Below are positions 10,735-24,960 of a DNA stretch of 64,000 bases, one piece after another. The stretch lies in the NCBI GenBank assembly GCA_030765055.1, contig JAUKNK010001155.1, forward strand, positions 1 to 64,000. The letters are read 5' to 3'. Position 1 is the stretch's first letter; each line of letters begins with the position of its first letter. The notes below the pieces were generated by a model. That model did not search any database. It was not told the DNA's origin and was given only the letters and a program-made list of their open reading frames with translations. Source of the stretch: Mantis religiosa. Lineage: Eukaryota; Arthropoda; Insecta; Mantodea; Mantidae. The position numbers and the translations under genes were made by a program.

Positions 10735-13700
10735 AATTATTCAGGTTTGCCTAATGCAGAGTGACGTTATGCTTACAACTGCATCCCTTGATACGAGAGA
10801 AATTAACTGGTGCTGATGGAACATTTGAAATGCAAGGTTATTGGCACCATGCACGGTAACTGTTCCTTGAATGTCTGCATTTGGTGTCCTCGCCCTGAGT
10901 TCTTGGCATGTTTGTTTATTCTTTATTACAAATTAGCATTTCTTTAACTTCCAGGTACGTGATAATTAATCTGTTAGGTATCCCAAATGCAGACTGAGGT
11001 TATGTTTCTCAACTGCATCCAATAATACAAGTAAAGGTGACTGGTGATGATGGAATATCTGAAATGCAATGTTATTGGCACCATGCACAGTGAGTAAGAA
11101 GTTGGTAACTGTTCCTCGTATGTCTGCATTTGGTGTCCTCGCCGTGCATTCTTAGCATGTTGGTTTATTGCTTATTACAAATTGGCATTTCTCAAGCTTC
11201 AAGGTAAGTGATAATTAATCAGTCAGGTAACCCAAATGCAAACTGAGGTAATGTTACTAATCTGCATCCAAAATTGCAAGTAAAAGTGACTGGTGCTGAT
11301 GGAATATGTGAATTGCAATGTTATTGGCACCATTTATAGTAAGAGGTTGGTAAATGTTCCTCATATATCTACGTTTGGTGTCCTCGCCCTGAGTTCTTAG
11401 CATGTTTAACTGTTAATTACGAGTTGCCATTTCTCAAGCTTCAAGGTAAGTGATAATTAGTGAGCCAGGTCACCCAAATGCAAACTGAGGTTATGTTACT
11501 CATCTGCATCCAAATATGCAAGTAAAAGTGACTGGTGATGATGGAATATGTGAAATTCAATGTTATTGGCAACATGCATAATAAGATGTTGCTCGTATTT
11601 CTACGTTTGGTGTCCTGCCCTGCGTTTTTAGCATGTTTTATTTGTTTTATTCTTTATTACGAGTTGCCATTTCTCACGCTTAAAGCTAAGTGATAATTAG
11701 TGAGCCAGGTCACCCAAATGCAAACTGAGGTTATGTTACTCATCTGCATCCAAATATGCAAGTAAAGGTGACTGGTGATGATGGAATAAGTGAAACGCAA
11801 TGTTATTGGCATCATGCATAGTAAGAAGTTGGTAACCGTTGCTCGTACTTCTACGTTTGGTGTCCTCGCCCCTTATTCTTATAATGTTTTATTGTTTATT
11901 ACGAGTTGCCATTTCTCATGCTTAAAGCTAAGTGATAATTAGCCAGTCAGGTAACCCAAATGCAAACTGAGGTTATGTTACTCATCTGCATCCAAATATG
12001 CACATAAAAGTGACTGGTGATGACGGAATATGTGAAATGCAACGTTATTGGCAACATGATCAGTAAGAAGTTGGTAACCGTTGCTCGTACTTCTACGTTT
12101 GGTGTCCTCGCCCCTTATTCTTATAATGTTTTATTGTTTATTACGAGTTGCCATTTCTCATGCTTAAAGCTAAGTGATAATTAGCCAGTCAGGTAACCCA
12201 AATGCAAACTGAGGTTATGTTACTCATCTGCATCCAAATATGCACATAAAAGTGTCTGGTGATGACGGAATATGTGAAATGCAACGTTATTGGCAACATG
12301 ATCAGTAAGAAGTTGGTAACCGTTGCTCGTACTTCTACGTTTGGTGTCCTCGCCCCATATTCTTATGATGTTTTATTGTTTATAACGAGTTGCCATTTCT
12401 CACGCTTAAAGCTAAGTGATAATTAGCCGGTCAGGTAAGCCAAATGCAAACAGAGGTTATGTTACTCATCTGCATCCAAATATGCAAGTAAAGGTGACTG
12501 GTGATGATGGAATATGTGAAATTCAATGTTATTGGCACCATGCATAGTGAGTAAGAAGTTGGTACATGTTCCTCATATCTACGTTTGGTGTCCTTGCCCT
12601 GAGTTCTTAGCATGTTTTATTGTTTATTACGTGTTGCCATTTCTCAAGCTTCAAGGTTAAGTGATAATAAGTGAGCCAGGTCACCCAAATGCAAACTGAG
12701 GTTATGTTACTCATCTGCATCCAAATATGCAAGTAAAAGTGACTGGTGATGATGGAATGTGTAATGCAATGTTATTGGCACCATGCATAATAAGAAGTTG
12801 CTCGTATTTCTACGTTTGGTGTCCTGCCCTGCGTTCTTAGCATGTTTTATTTGTTTTATTGTTTATTACGAGTTGCCCTTTCTCAGGCTTCAAGGTAAGT
12901 GATAATTAGCCGGTCAGGTAACCCAAATGCAAACTGAGGTTATGTTACTCAACTGCACCCAAATATGCAAGTAAAGGTGACTGGTGAATGATGGAATATG
13001 TGAAATGCAATGTTATTGGCATCATGCATAGTAAGAAGTTGGTAACCGTTGCTCGTACTTCTACGTTTGGTGTCCTCGCCCCATATTCTTATGTTTTATT
13101 GTTTATAACGAGTTGCCATTTCTCACGCTTAAAGCTAAGTGATAATTGGCCGGTCAGGTAAGCCAAATGCAAACAGAGGTTATGTTACTCATCTGCATCC
13201 AAATATGCAAGTAAAGGTGACTGGTGATGATGGAATATGTGAAATTCAATGTTATTGGCACCATGCATAGTGAGTAAGAAGTTGGTACATGTTCCTCATA
13301 TCTACGTTTGGTGTCCTTGCCCTGAGTTCTTAGCATGTTTTATTGTTTATTACGAGTTGCCATTTCTCAAGCTTCAAGGTTAAGTAATAATAAGTGAGCC
13401 AGGTCACCCAATTGCAAACTGAGGTTATGTTACTCATCTGCATCCAAATATGCAAGTAAAAGTGACTGGTGATGACGGAATGTGTAATGCAATGTTATTG
13501 GCACCATGCATAATAAGAAGTTGCTTGTATTTCTACGTTTGGTGTCCTGCCCTGCGTTCTTAGCATGTTTTATTGTTTATTACGAGTTGCCCTTTCTCAG
13601 GCTTCAAGGTAAGTGATAATTAGCCGGTCAGGTAACCCAAATGCAAACTGAGGTTATGTTACTCAACTGCACCCAAATATGCAAGTAAAGGTGACTGGTG

Positions 13701-16700
13701 AATGATGGAATATGTGAAATGCAATGTTATTGGCATCATGCATAGTAAGAAGTTGGTAACCGTTGCTCGTACTTCTACGTTTGGTGTCCTCGCCCCATAT
13801 TCTTATAATGTTTTATTGTTTATAACGAGTTGCCATTTCTCATGCTTAAAGCTAAGTGATAATTAGCCGGTCAGGTAAGCCAAATGCAAACAGAGGTTAT
13901 GTTACTCATCTGCATCCAAATATGCAAGTAAAAGTGACTGCTGATGATGGAATATGTGAAATTCAATGTTATTGGCTCCATGCATAATAAGAAGTTGCTC
14001 GTATTTCTACGTTTGGTGTCCTGCCCTGCGTTCTTAGCATGTTTTATTGTTTATTACGAGTTGCCCTTTCTCAGGATTCAAGGTAAGTGATAATTAGCCG
14101 GTCAGGTAAGCCAACTCTGGTGATGATGGAATATGTGAATTGCAATGTTATTGGCACCATGCATAGTGAGTAAGAAGTTGTACATGTTCCTCATATCTAC
14201 GTTTGGTGACCTTGCCCTGAGTTCTTAGCATGTTTTATTGTTTATCACGAGTTGCCATTTCTCAAGCTTCAAGGTTAAGTGATAATTAGTGAGCCAGGTC
14301 ACCCAAATGCAATCTGAGGTTATGTTACTCATCTGCATCCAAATATGCAAGTAAAAGTGACTGGTGATGACGGAATGTGTAATGCAATGTTATTGGCACC
14401 ATGCATAATAAGAAGTTGCTCGTATTTCTACGTTTGGTGTCCTGCCCTGCATTCTTATGTTTTATTGTTTATAACGAGTTGACATTTCTCACGCTTAAAG
14501 CTAAGTGATAATTAGCCGGTCAGGTAAGCCAAATGCAAACTGAGGTTATGTTACTCATCTGCATCCAAATATGCAAGTAAAGGTGACTGGTGATGATGGA
14601 ATATGTGAAATGCAATGTTATTGGCATCATGCATAGTAAGAAGTTGGTAACCGTTGCTCGTACTTCTACGTTTGGTGTCCTCGCCCCATATTCTTATAAT
14701 GTTTTATTGTTTATAACGAGTTGCCATTTCTCACGCTTAAAGCTAAGTGATAATTAGCCGGTCAGGTAAGCCAAATGCAAACAGAGGTTATGTTACTCAT
14801 CTGCATCCAAATATGCAAGTAAAGGTGACTGGTGATGATGGAATATGTGAAATGCAATGTTATTGGCATCATGCATAGTAAGAAGTTGGTAACCGTTGCT
14901 CGTACTTCTACGTTTGGTGTCCTCGCCCCATATTCTTATAATGTTTTATTGTTTATAACGAGTTGCCATTTCTCACACTTAAAGCTAAGTGATAATTGGC
15001 CGGTCAGGTAAGCCAAATGCAAACAGAAGTTATGTTACTCATCTGCATCCAAATATGCAAGTAAAAGTGACTGCTGATGATGGAATATGTGAAATTCAAT
15101 GTTATTGGCTCCATGCATAATAAGAAGTTGCTCGTATTTCTACGTTTGGTGTCCTGCCCTGCGTTCTTAGCATGTTTTATTGTTTATTACGAGTTGCCCT
15201 TTCTCAGGATTCAAGGTAAGTGATAATTAGCCGGTCAGGTAAGCCAACTCTGGTGATGATGGAATATGTGAATTGCAATGTTATTGGCACCATGCATAGT
15301 GAGTAAGAAGTTGGTACATGTTCCTCATATCTACGTTTGGTTACCTTGCCCTGAGTTCTTAGCATGTTTTATTGTTTATTACGAGTTGCCATTTCTCAAG
15401 CTTCAAGGTTAAGTGATAATAAGTGAGCCAGGTCACCCAAATGCAAACTGAGGTTATGTTACTCATCTGCATCCAAATATGCAAGTAAAAGTGACTGGTG
15501 ATGATGGAATGTGTAATGCAATGTTATTGGCACCATGCATAATAAGAAGTTGCTCGTATTTCTACGTTTGGTGTCCTGCCCTGCGTTCTTAGCATGTTTT
15601 ATTTGTTTTATTGTTTATTACGAGTTGCCCTTTCTCAGGCTTCAAGGTAAGTGATAATTAGCCGGTCAGGTAACCCAAATGCAAACTGAGGTTATGTTAC
15701 TCAACTGCACCCAAATATGCAAGTAAAGGTGACTGGTGAATGATGGAATATGTGAAATGCAATGTTATTGGCATCATGCATAGTAAGAAGTTGGTAACCG
15801 TTGCTCGTACTTCTACGTTTGGTGTCCTCGCCCCATATTCTTATGTTTTATTGTTTATAACGAGTTGCCATTTCTCACGCTTAAAGCTAAGTGATAATTG
15901 GCCGGTCAGGTAAGCCAAATGCAAACAGAGGTTATGTTACTCATCTGCATCCAAATATGCAAGTAAAGGTGACTGGTGATGATGGAATATGTGAAATTCA
16001 ATGTTATTGGCACCATGCATAGTGAGTAAGAAGTTGGTACATGTTCCTCATATCTACGTTTGGTGTCCTTGCCCTGAGTTCTTAGCATGTTTTATTGTTT
16101 ATTACGAGTTGCCATTTCTCAAGCTTCAAGGTTAAGTAATAATAAGTGAGCCAGGTCACCCAATTGCAAACTGAGGTTATGTTACTCATCTGCATCCAAA
16201 TATGCAAGTAAAAGTGACTGGTGATGACGGAATGTGTAATGCAATGTTATTGGCACCATGCATAATAAGAAGTTGCTTGTATTTCTACGTTTGGTGTCCT
16301 GCCCTGCGTTCTTAGCATGTTTTATTGTTTATTACGAGTTGCCCTTTCTCAGGCTTCAAGGTAAGTGATAATTAGCCGGTCAGGTAACCCAAATGCAAAC
16401 TGAGGTTATGTTACTCAACTGCACCCAAATATGCAAGTAAAGGTGACTGGTGAATGATGGAATATGTGAAATGCAATGTTATTGGCATCATGCATAGTAA
16501 GAAGTTGGTAACCGTTGCTCGTACTTCTACGTTTGGTGTCCTCGCCCCATATTCTTATAATGTTTTATTGTTTATAACGAGTTGCCATTTCTCACGCTTA
16601 AAGCTAAGTGATAATTAGCCGGTCAGGTAAGCCAAATGCAAACAGAGGTTATGTTACTCATCTGCATCCAAATATGCAAGTAAAAGTGACTGCTGATGAT

Positions 16701-19700
16701 GGAATATGTGAAATGCAATGTTATTGGCATCATGCATAGTAAGAAGTTGGTAACCGTTGCTCGTACTTCTACGTTTGGTGTCCTCGCCCCATATTCTTAT
16801 AATGTTTTATTGTTTATAACGATTTTCCATTTCTCACACTTAAAGCTATGTGATAATTAGCCGGTCAGGTAAGCCAAATGCAAACAGAGGTTATGTTACT
16901 CATCTGCATCCAAATATGCAAGTAAAGGTGACTGGTGATGATGGAATATGTGAATTGCAATGTTATTGGCACCATGCATAATAAGAAGTTGCTTGTATTT
17001 CTACGTTTGGTGTCCTGCCCTGCGTTCTTAGCATGTTTTATTGTTTATTACGAGTTGCCCTTTCTCAGGCTTCAAGGTAAGTGATAATTAGCCGGTCAGG
17101 TAACCCAAATGCAAACTGAGGTTATGTTACTCAACTGCACCCAAATATGCAAGTAAAGGTGACTGGTGAATGATGGAATATGTGAAATGCAATGTTATTG
17201 GCATCATGCATAGTAAGAAGTTGGTAACCGTTGCTCGTACTTCTACGTTTGGTGTCCTCGCCCCATATTCTTATAATGTTTTATTGTTTATAACGAGTTG
17301 CCATTTCTCACGCTTAAAGCTAAGTGATAATTAGCCGGTCAGGTAAGCCAAATGCAAACAGAGGTTATGTTACTCATCTGCATCCAAATATGCAAGTAAA
17401 AGTGACTGCTGATGATGGAATATGTGAAATTCAATGTTATTGGCTCCATGCATAATAAGAAGTTGCTCGTATTTCTACGTTTGGTGTCCTGCCCTGCGTT
17501 CTTAGCATGTTTTATTGTTTATTACGAGTTGCCCTTTCTCAGGATTCAAGGTAAGTGATAATTAGCCGGTCAGGTAAGCCAACTCTGGTGATGATGGAAT
17601 ATGTGAATTGCAATGTTATTGGCACCATGCATAGTGAGTAAGAAGTTGTACATGTTCCTCATATCTACGTTTGGTGACCTTGCCCTGAGTTCTTAGCATG
17701 TTTTATTGTTTATCACGAGTTGCCATTTCTCAAGCTTCAAGGTTAAGTGATAATTAGTGAGCCAGGTCACCCAAATGCAATCTGAGGTTATGTTACTCAT
17801 CTGCATCCAAATATGCAAGTAAAAGTGACTGGTGATGACGGAATGTGTAATGCAATGTTATTGGCACCATGCATAATAAGAAGTTGCTCGTATTTCTACG
17901 TTTGGTGTCCTGCCCTGCATTCTTATGTTTTATTGTTTATAACGAGTTGACATTTCTCACGCTTAAAGCTAAGTGATAATTAGCCGGTCAGGTAAGCCAA
18001 ATGCAAACTGAGGTTATGTTACTCATCTGCATCCAAATATGCAAGTAAAGGTGACTGGTGATGATGGAATATGTGAAATGCAATGTTATTGGCATCATGC
18101 ATAGTAGGAAGTTGGTAACCGTTGCTCGTACTTCTACGTTTGGTGTCCTCGCCCCATATTCTTATAATGTTTTATTGTTTATAACGAGTTGCCATTTCTC
18201 ACGCTTAAAGCTAAGTGATAATTAGCCGGTCAGGTAAGCCAAATGCAAACAGAGGTTATGTTACTCATCTGCATCCAAATATGCAAGTAAAGGTGACTGG
18301 TGATGATGGAATATGTGAAATGCAATGTTATTGGCATCATGCATAGTAAGAAGTTGGTAACCGTTGCTCGTACTTCTACGTTTGGTGTCCTCGCCCCATA
18401 TTCTTATAATGTTTTATTGTTTATAACGAGTTGCCATTTCTCACACTTAAAGCTAAGTGATAATTAGCCGGTCAGGTAAGCCAAATGCAAACAGAAGTTA
18501 TGTTACTCATCTGCATCCAAATATGCAAGTAAAAGTGACTGCTGATGATGGAATATGTGAAATTCAATGTTATTGGCTCCATGCATAATAAGAAGTTGCT
18601 CGTATTTCTACGTTTGGTGTCCTGCCCTGCGTTCTTAGCATGTTTTATTGTTTATTACGAGTTGCCCTTTCTCAGGATTCAAGGTAAGTGATAATTAGCC
18701 GGTCAGGTAAGCCAACTCTGGTGATGATGGAATATGTGAATTGCAATGTTATTGGCACCATGCATAGTGAGTAAGAAGTTGGTACATGTTCCTCATATCT
18801 ACGTTTGGTTACCTTGCCCTGAGTTCTTAGCATGTTTTATTGTTTATTACGAGTTGCCATTTCTCAAGCTTCAAGGTTAAGTGATAATTAGTGAGCCAGG
18901 TCACCCAAATGCAAACTGAGGTTATGTTACTCATCTGCATCCAAATATGCAAGTAAAAGTGACTGGTGATGACGGAATGTGTAATGCAATGTTATTGGCA
19001 CCATGCATAATAAGAAGTTGCTCGTATTTCTACGTTTGGTGTCCTGCCCTGCATTCTTATGTTTTATTGTTTATAACGAGTTGAAATTTCTCACGCTTAA
19101 AGCTAAGTGATAATTAGCCGGTCAGGTAAGCCAAATGCAAACTGAGGTTATGTTACTCATCTGCATCCAAATATGCAAGTAAAGGTGACTGGTGATGATG
19201 GAATATGTGAAATTCAATGTTATTGGCACCATGCATAATAAGAAGTTGCTCGTATTTCTACGTTTGGTGTCCTGCCCTGCATTCTTATGTTTTATTGTTT
19301 ATAACGAGTTGAAATTTCTCACGCTTAAAGCTAAGTGATAATTAGCCGGTCAGGTAAGCCAAATGCAAACTGAGGTTATGTTACTCATCTGCATCCAAAT
19401 ATGCAAGTAAAGGTGACTGGTGATGATGGAATATGTGAAATTCAATGTTATTGGCACCATGCATAGTAAGAAGTTGCTCGTATTTCTACGTTTGGTGTCC
19501 CGCCCTGCATTCTTAGCATGTTGGTTTATTGCTTATTACAAATTGGCATTTCTCAAGCTTCAAGGTAAGTGATAATCAGTCAGGTAACCCAAATGCAAAC
19601 TGAGGTTATGTTACTAATCTGCATCCAAATTTGCAAGTAAAAGTGACTGGTGATGATGGATTATGTGAAATTCAATGTTATTGGCACCATGCATAATAAG

Positions 19701-22700
19701 AAGTTGCTCGTATTTCTATGTTTGGTGTCCTGCCCTGCGTTCTTAGCATGTTTATTGTTTATTACGAGTTGCCCTTTCTCAGGCTTAAAGCTAAGTGATA
19801 ATTAGCCAGTCAGGTAACCCAAATGCAAACTGAGGTTATGTTACTCATCTGCATCCAAATATGCAAGTAAAGGTGACTGGTGATGATGGAATATGTGAAA
19901 TTCAATGTTATTGGCACCATGCATAATAAGAAGTTGCTCGTATTTCTACGTTTGGTGTCCTGCCCTGCATTCTTATGTTTTATTGTTTATAACGAGTTGA
20001 AATTTCTCACGCTTAAAGCTAAGTGATAATTAGCCGGTCAGGTAAGCCAAATGCAAACTGAGGTTATGTTACTCATCTGCATCCAAATATGCAAGTAAAG
20101 GTGACTGGTGATGATGGAATATGTGAAATTCAATGTTATTGGCACCATGCATAGTAAGAAGTTGCTCGTATTTCTACGTTTGGTGTCCCGCCCTGCATTC
20201 TTAGCATGTTGGTTTATTGCTTATTACAAATTGGCATTTCTCAAGCTTCAAGGTAAGTGATAATCAGTCAGGTAACCCAAATGCAAACTGAGGTTATGTT
20301 ACTAATCTGCATCCAAATTTGCAAGTAAAAGTGACTGGTGATGATGGATTATGTGAAATTCAATGTTATTGGCACCATGCATAATAAGAAGTTGCTCGTA
20401 TTTCTATGTTTGGTGTCCTGCCCTGCGTTCTTAGCATGTTTATTGTTTATTACGAGTTGCCCTTTCTCAGGCTTAAAGCTAAGTGATAATTAGCCAGTCA
20501 GGTAACCCAAATGCAAACTGAGGTTATGTTACTCATCTGCATCCATTAATGCAAGTAAAAGTGACTGGTGAATGATGGAATATTTCAGACACAATGTTAT
20601 TGGCAACATGCATAATAAGAAGTTACTCGTATTTCTACGTTTGGTGTCCTGCCCTGCGTTTTTAGCATGTTTTATTTGTTTTATTCTTTATTACGAGTTG
20701 CCATTTCTCACGCTTAAAGCTAAGTGATTATTAGTGAGCCAGGTCACCCAAATGCAAACTGAGGTTATGTTACTCATCTGCATCCAAATATGCAAGTAAA
20801 GGTGACTGGTGATGATGGAATAAGTGAAACGCAATGTCATTGGCATCATGCATTGTAAGAAGTTGGTAACCGTTGCTCGTACTTCTACGTTTGGTGTCCT
20901 CGCCCCTTATTCTTATAATGTTTTATTGTTTATTACGAGTTGCCATTTCTCATGCTTAAAGCTAAGTGATAATTAGCCGGTCAGGTAAGCCAAATGCAAA
21001 CTGAGGTTATGTTACTCATCTGCATCCAAATATGCAAGTAAAGGTGACTGGTGATGATGGAATATGTGAAATGCAATGTTATTGGCATCATGCATAGAAA
21101 GAAGTTGGTAATTGTTGCTCGTACTTCTACGTATGGTGTCCTCGCCCTGAGTTCTTAGCATGTTTTATTGTTTGTTACGAGTTGCCATTTCTCACGCTTA
21201 AAGCTAAGTGATAATTAGTGAGCCAGGTCACCCAAATGCAAACTGAGGTTATGTTACTCATCTGCATCCAAATATGCAAGTAAAGGTGACTGGTGATGAT
21301 GGAATAAGTGAAACGCAATGTCATTGGCATCATGCATAGTAAGAAGTTGGTAACCGTTGCTCATACTTCTACGTTTGGTGTCCTCGCCCCTTATTCTTAT
21401 AATGTTTTATTGTTTATTACGAGTTGCCATTTCTCATGCTTAAAGCTAAGTGATAATTAGCCGGTCAGGTAACCCAAATGCAAACTGAGGTTATGTTACT
21501 AATCTGCATCCAAATTTGCAAGTAAAAGTGACTGGTGATGATGGAATATGTGAATTGCACTGTTATTGGCACCATGATCAGTAAGAAGTTGGTAACCGTT
21601 CCTCGTATTACTACGTTTGGTGTCCTCGCCCTGAATTCTTAGCGTGTTGTTTTATTGTTTATTACGAGTTGCCATTTCTCAGGCTTCAAGCTAAGTGATA
21701 ATTAGTCGGTCAGGTAACCCAAATCTGGTGATGATGGAATATGTGAATTGCAATGTTATTGGCACCATGCATAGTGAGTAAGAAGTTGGTACATGTTCCT
21801 CATATCTACGTTTGGTGTCCTCGCCCTAGGTTCTTAGCATGTTTTATTGTTTATTACGAGTTGCCATTTCTCAAGCTTCAAGGTAACTGATAATTAGTGA
21901 GCCAGGTCACCCAAATGCAAACTGAGGTTATGTTACTCATCTGCATCCAAATATGCAAGTAAAAGTGACTGGTGATGATGGAATATGTGTAATTCAATGT
22001 TATTGGCACCATGCATAATAAGAAGTTGCTCGTATTTCTGCGTTTGGTGTCCTGCCCTGCGTTCTTAGCATGTTTTATTGTTTATTACGAGTTGCCCTTT
22101 CTCAGGATTCAAGGTAAGTAATAATTAGTCGGTAAGAAGTTGGTAACCGTTGCTCGTACTTCTACGTTTGGTGTCCTCGCCCCATATTCTTATAATTTGT
22201 TATTGTTTGTAACGAGTTGCCATTTCTCACGCTTAAAGCTAAGTGATAATTAGCCGGTCAGGTAAGCCAAATGCAAACTGAGGTTATGTTACTCATCTGC
22301 ATCCAAATATGCAAGTAAGGGTGACTGGTGATGATGGAATATGTGAAATTCAATGTTATTGGCAACATGCATAATAAGAAGTTGCTCGTATTTCTATGTT
22401 TGGTGTCCTGCCCTGCGTTCTTAGCATGTTTTATTGTTTATTACGAGTTGCCCTTTCTCAGGATTCAAGGTAAGTGATAATTAGTCGGTTAGGTAACCCA
22501 AATCTGGTGATGATGGAATATGTGAATTGCAATGTTATTGGCACCATGCATAGTGAGTAAGAAGTTGGTACATGTTCCTCATATCTACGTTTGGTGTCCT
22601 CGCCCTGAGTTCTTAGCATGTTTTATTGTTTGTTACGAGTTGCCATTTCTCACGCTTAAAGCTAAGTGATAATTAGTGAGCCAGGTCACCCAAATGCAAA

Positions 22701-23640
22701 CTGAGGTTATGTTACTCATCTGCATCCAAATATGCAAGTAAAGGTGACTGGTGATGATGGAATATGTGAAATGCAATGTTATTGGCAACATGCATAGTAA
22801 GAAGTTGCTCGTATTTCTACGTTTGGTGTCCCGCCCTGCATTCTTAGCATGTTGGTTTATTGCTTATTACAAATTGGCATTTCTCAAGCTTCAAGGTAGG
22901 TGATAATTAGTGAGCCAGGTCACCCAAATGCAAACTGAGGTTATGTTACTCATCTGCATCCAAATATGCAAGTAAAGGTGACTGGTGATGATGGAATATG
23001 TGAAATGCAATGTTATTGGCATCATGCATAGTAAGAAGTGGGTGACCGTTGCTCGTACTTCTACGTTTGGTGTCCTCGCCCCATATTCTTATAATGTTTT
23101 ATTGTTTATAACGAGTTGCCAGTTCTCACGCTTAAAGCTAAGTGATAATTAGCCGGTCAGGTAAGCCAAATGCAAACTGAGGTTATGTTACTCATCTGCA
23201 TCCAAATATGCAAGTAAAGGTGACTGGTGATGATGGAATATGTAAAATGCAAATGTTATTGGCACCATGCACAGTGAGTAAGAAGTTGGTAACTGTTCCT
23301 CGTATGTCTGCATTTGGTGTCCTCGCCGTGCATTCTTAGCATGTTGGTTTATTGTTTATTACGAATTGGCATTTCTCAAGCTTCAAGGGAAGTGATAATT
23401 AATCAGTCAGGTAACCCAAATGCAAACTGAGGTTATGTTACTAATCTGCATCCAAATGTGCAAGTAAGTATAACTGGTGATGGAATATTTTATATGGAAG
23501 GATAATTAGTCAGGTAACCTAAATGCATTGTGAGGTTATGTTTCTCTGCTGCATCCAATAGTTAAAGCAAATCTAGCCAGTGATGGAATTTTGAAAATGC
23601 TACTTTTATCAGCACCATGCATTAGTAAGTACTTCATATT
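10735..23640 (+). repeat. Satellite B array with higher-order repeats
   Basis: Over 50 tandem monomers of roughly 215-245 bp share GGTTATGTTACTCATCTGCATCC, seen in pieces such as GCAAACTGAGGTTATG, plus TACGTTTGGTGTCCT and GATAATTAGCCGGTCAGG. Groups of monomers repeat at 723 bp (12431 to 13154), 2752 bp (13154 to 15906), 3468 bp (14101 to 17569 and 15234 to 18702) and 688 bp (19516 to 20204). Monomers near both ends (10.7-11.4 kb and 23.2-23.6 kb) are the most divergent, as expected for arrays homogenised from the centre. Confidence 0.95.
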
Positions 23641-24549
23641 AACTGTTTGTCAAAAATCCAATGTTTTCTATCTGCCCTCTCCATTCTATGAGTTGCATAT
23701 GCAGAAGTTACAGAGAAAGCGTTAAGATTACATGCTTATATTCTGGCGTGAATTAAATATTATAATTTTGTTTAGGGGATATTTTCGTTGGATGGGATGT
23801 GATTTTGTAGCCAAGAAGGCATATCTCTTAGAGAACCCAAATGTTTCAGGTATTACGGTAAGAAGCTTACTGGCACAGTGTTAGTGGAAAAATTTAGATT
23901 TCACCTCGTAGGTAGCTACTTTACGTTATATTTTATGTTCTTTTCTTTATGAATGTTTTCTGTGATTTATAACTTTCTTGCATGTTCTTAATCACTCTGA
24001 TATGCTCGGGGTGTAGCGATACTTATGTATAGCACATTATTGTTCCATTAAGAAAGACTTTAGTGCAGGGATGCAGAGTGAGGTTATATTTCTCGACTGA
24101 TTGCAGTTGAGTATTATGTAGAAGGTTTAAACCACACTTTTACTTTGGGTCTTAAACCTTAAACATCAGTTTAGCCTTACAGGTAATTGTCTTCCATTTA
24201 CTTTGGTTCATTCCTAAGTTGATAGACTTCAGGGACCCTGGTGCTTCTGCCCCCGTATCTTTCATTTGCAGTTTTTAATTACTATGAAGCAATCCTTAAC
24301 CTGTGTACGTTGCTTTAAGTGATTGTCAATCAGAGTGTGTACAAACGTTACTGTTTTTCGTTGTGAATGGTAGTCTCTCTGGTTTATTAACCTACGCATA
24401 ATGTACGCTGCCAAGTCTACCAACTGCAGTTGGTTGCGGTGTTACAGGTTCGTCTTTTATCGACCTTCAGGTATACAAACAACATTTAATTGCTATCGAA
24501 CAACACTGTTCGCCAAAGTAGAAGATAATCAACGTTTACGGAACTGTTC
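23641..24549. other. AT-rich spacer with isolated satellite relic
   Basis: No gene recognised. A stray satellite-like piece (ATGCAGAGTGAGGTTATATT) is at about 24070-24090, outside the array. A 69-codon ORF (24401-24610) overlaps the start of the 112-bp array and is not convincing. Confidence 0.4.
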
Positions 24550-24960
24550 CAATAAGGGGGATGGGTGCGCCATAACGGTTGTCATTGCTACGACTGGAAC
24601 GGCCAATTAAGAGTCGGGATGTTTCCATGACGTCAGACACGAAACCCTTGCTCCCAATTAAAGTTGGAGGGGATAGGTACGTCATAACGGTTGCCATAGC
24701 AACGACTGGAGTGACCAATTAAGAGTCGGGATGTTTCCATGACGTCAGACACGAAACCCTTGTTCCCAATTAAAGTTGGAGGGGAGAGGTACGTCATAAC
24801 GGTTGCCATAGCAACGACTGGAGTGACCAATTAAGAGTCAGGATGTTTCCATGACGTCAGACACTAAAACCTTGTTCCCAATTAAAGTTGGAGGGGATGG
24901 ATACGTCATAACGGTTGTCATAGCAGCGACTGGAGTGCCCAATTAATATTCGGGATGTTT
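24550..24960 (+). repeat. 112-bp tandem array with CRE and X-box motifs
   Basis: CATAACGGTT recurs at 24571, 24683, 24795 and 24907, an exact 112-bp period with about 3.7 copies. The palindromic CRE TGACGTCA is at 24628-24635, 24740-24747 and 24852-24859. GTTGCCATAGCAAC, a match to the RFX X-box, is at 24690-24703 and 24802-24815, with decayed versions in the outer copies. CCAAT motifs are also repeated. The array lies 1.2-1.6 kb upstream of the H1 start, so an upstream regulatory element is plausible. Confidence 0.85.

Noticed and set aside
24550..24960. CRISPR-like array
   Set aside because: Repeats are 112 bp, directly adjacent and without unique spacers, in a eukaryotic genome.
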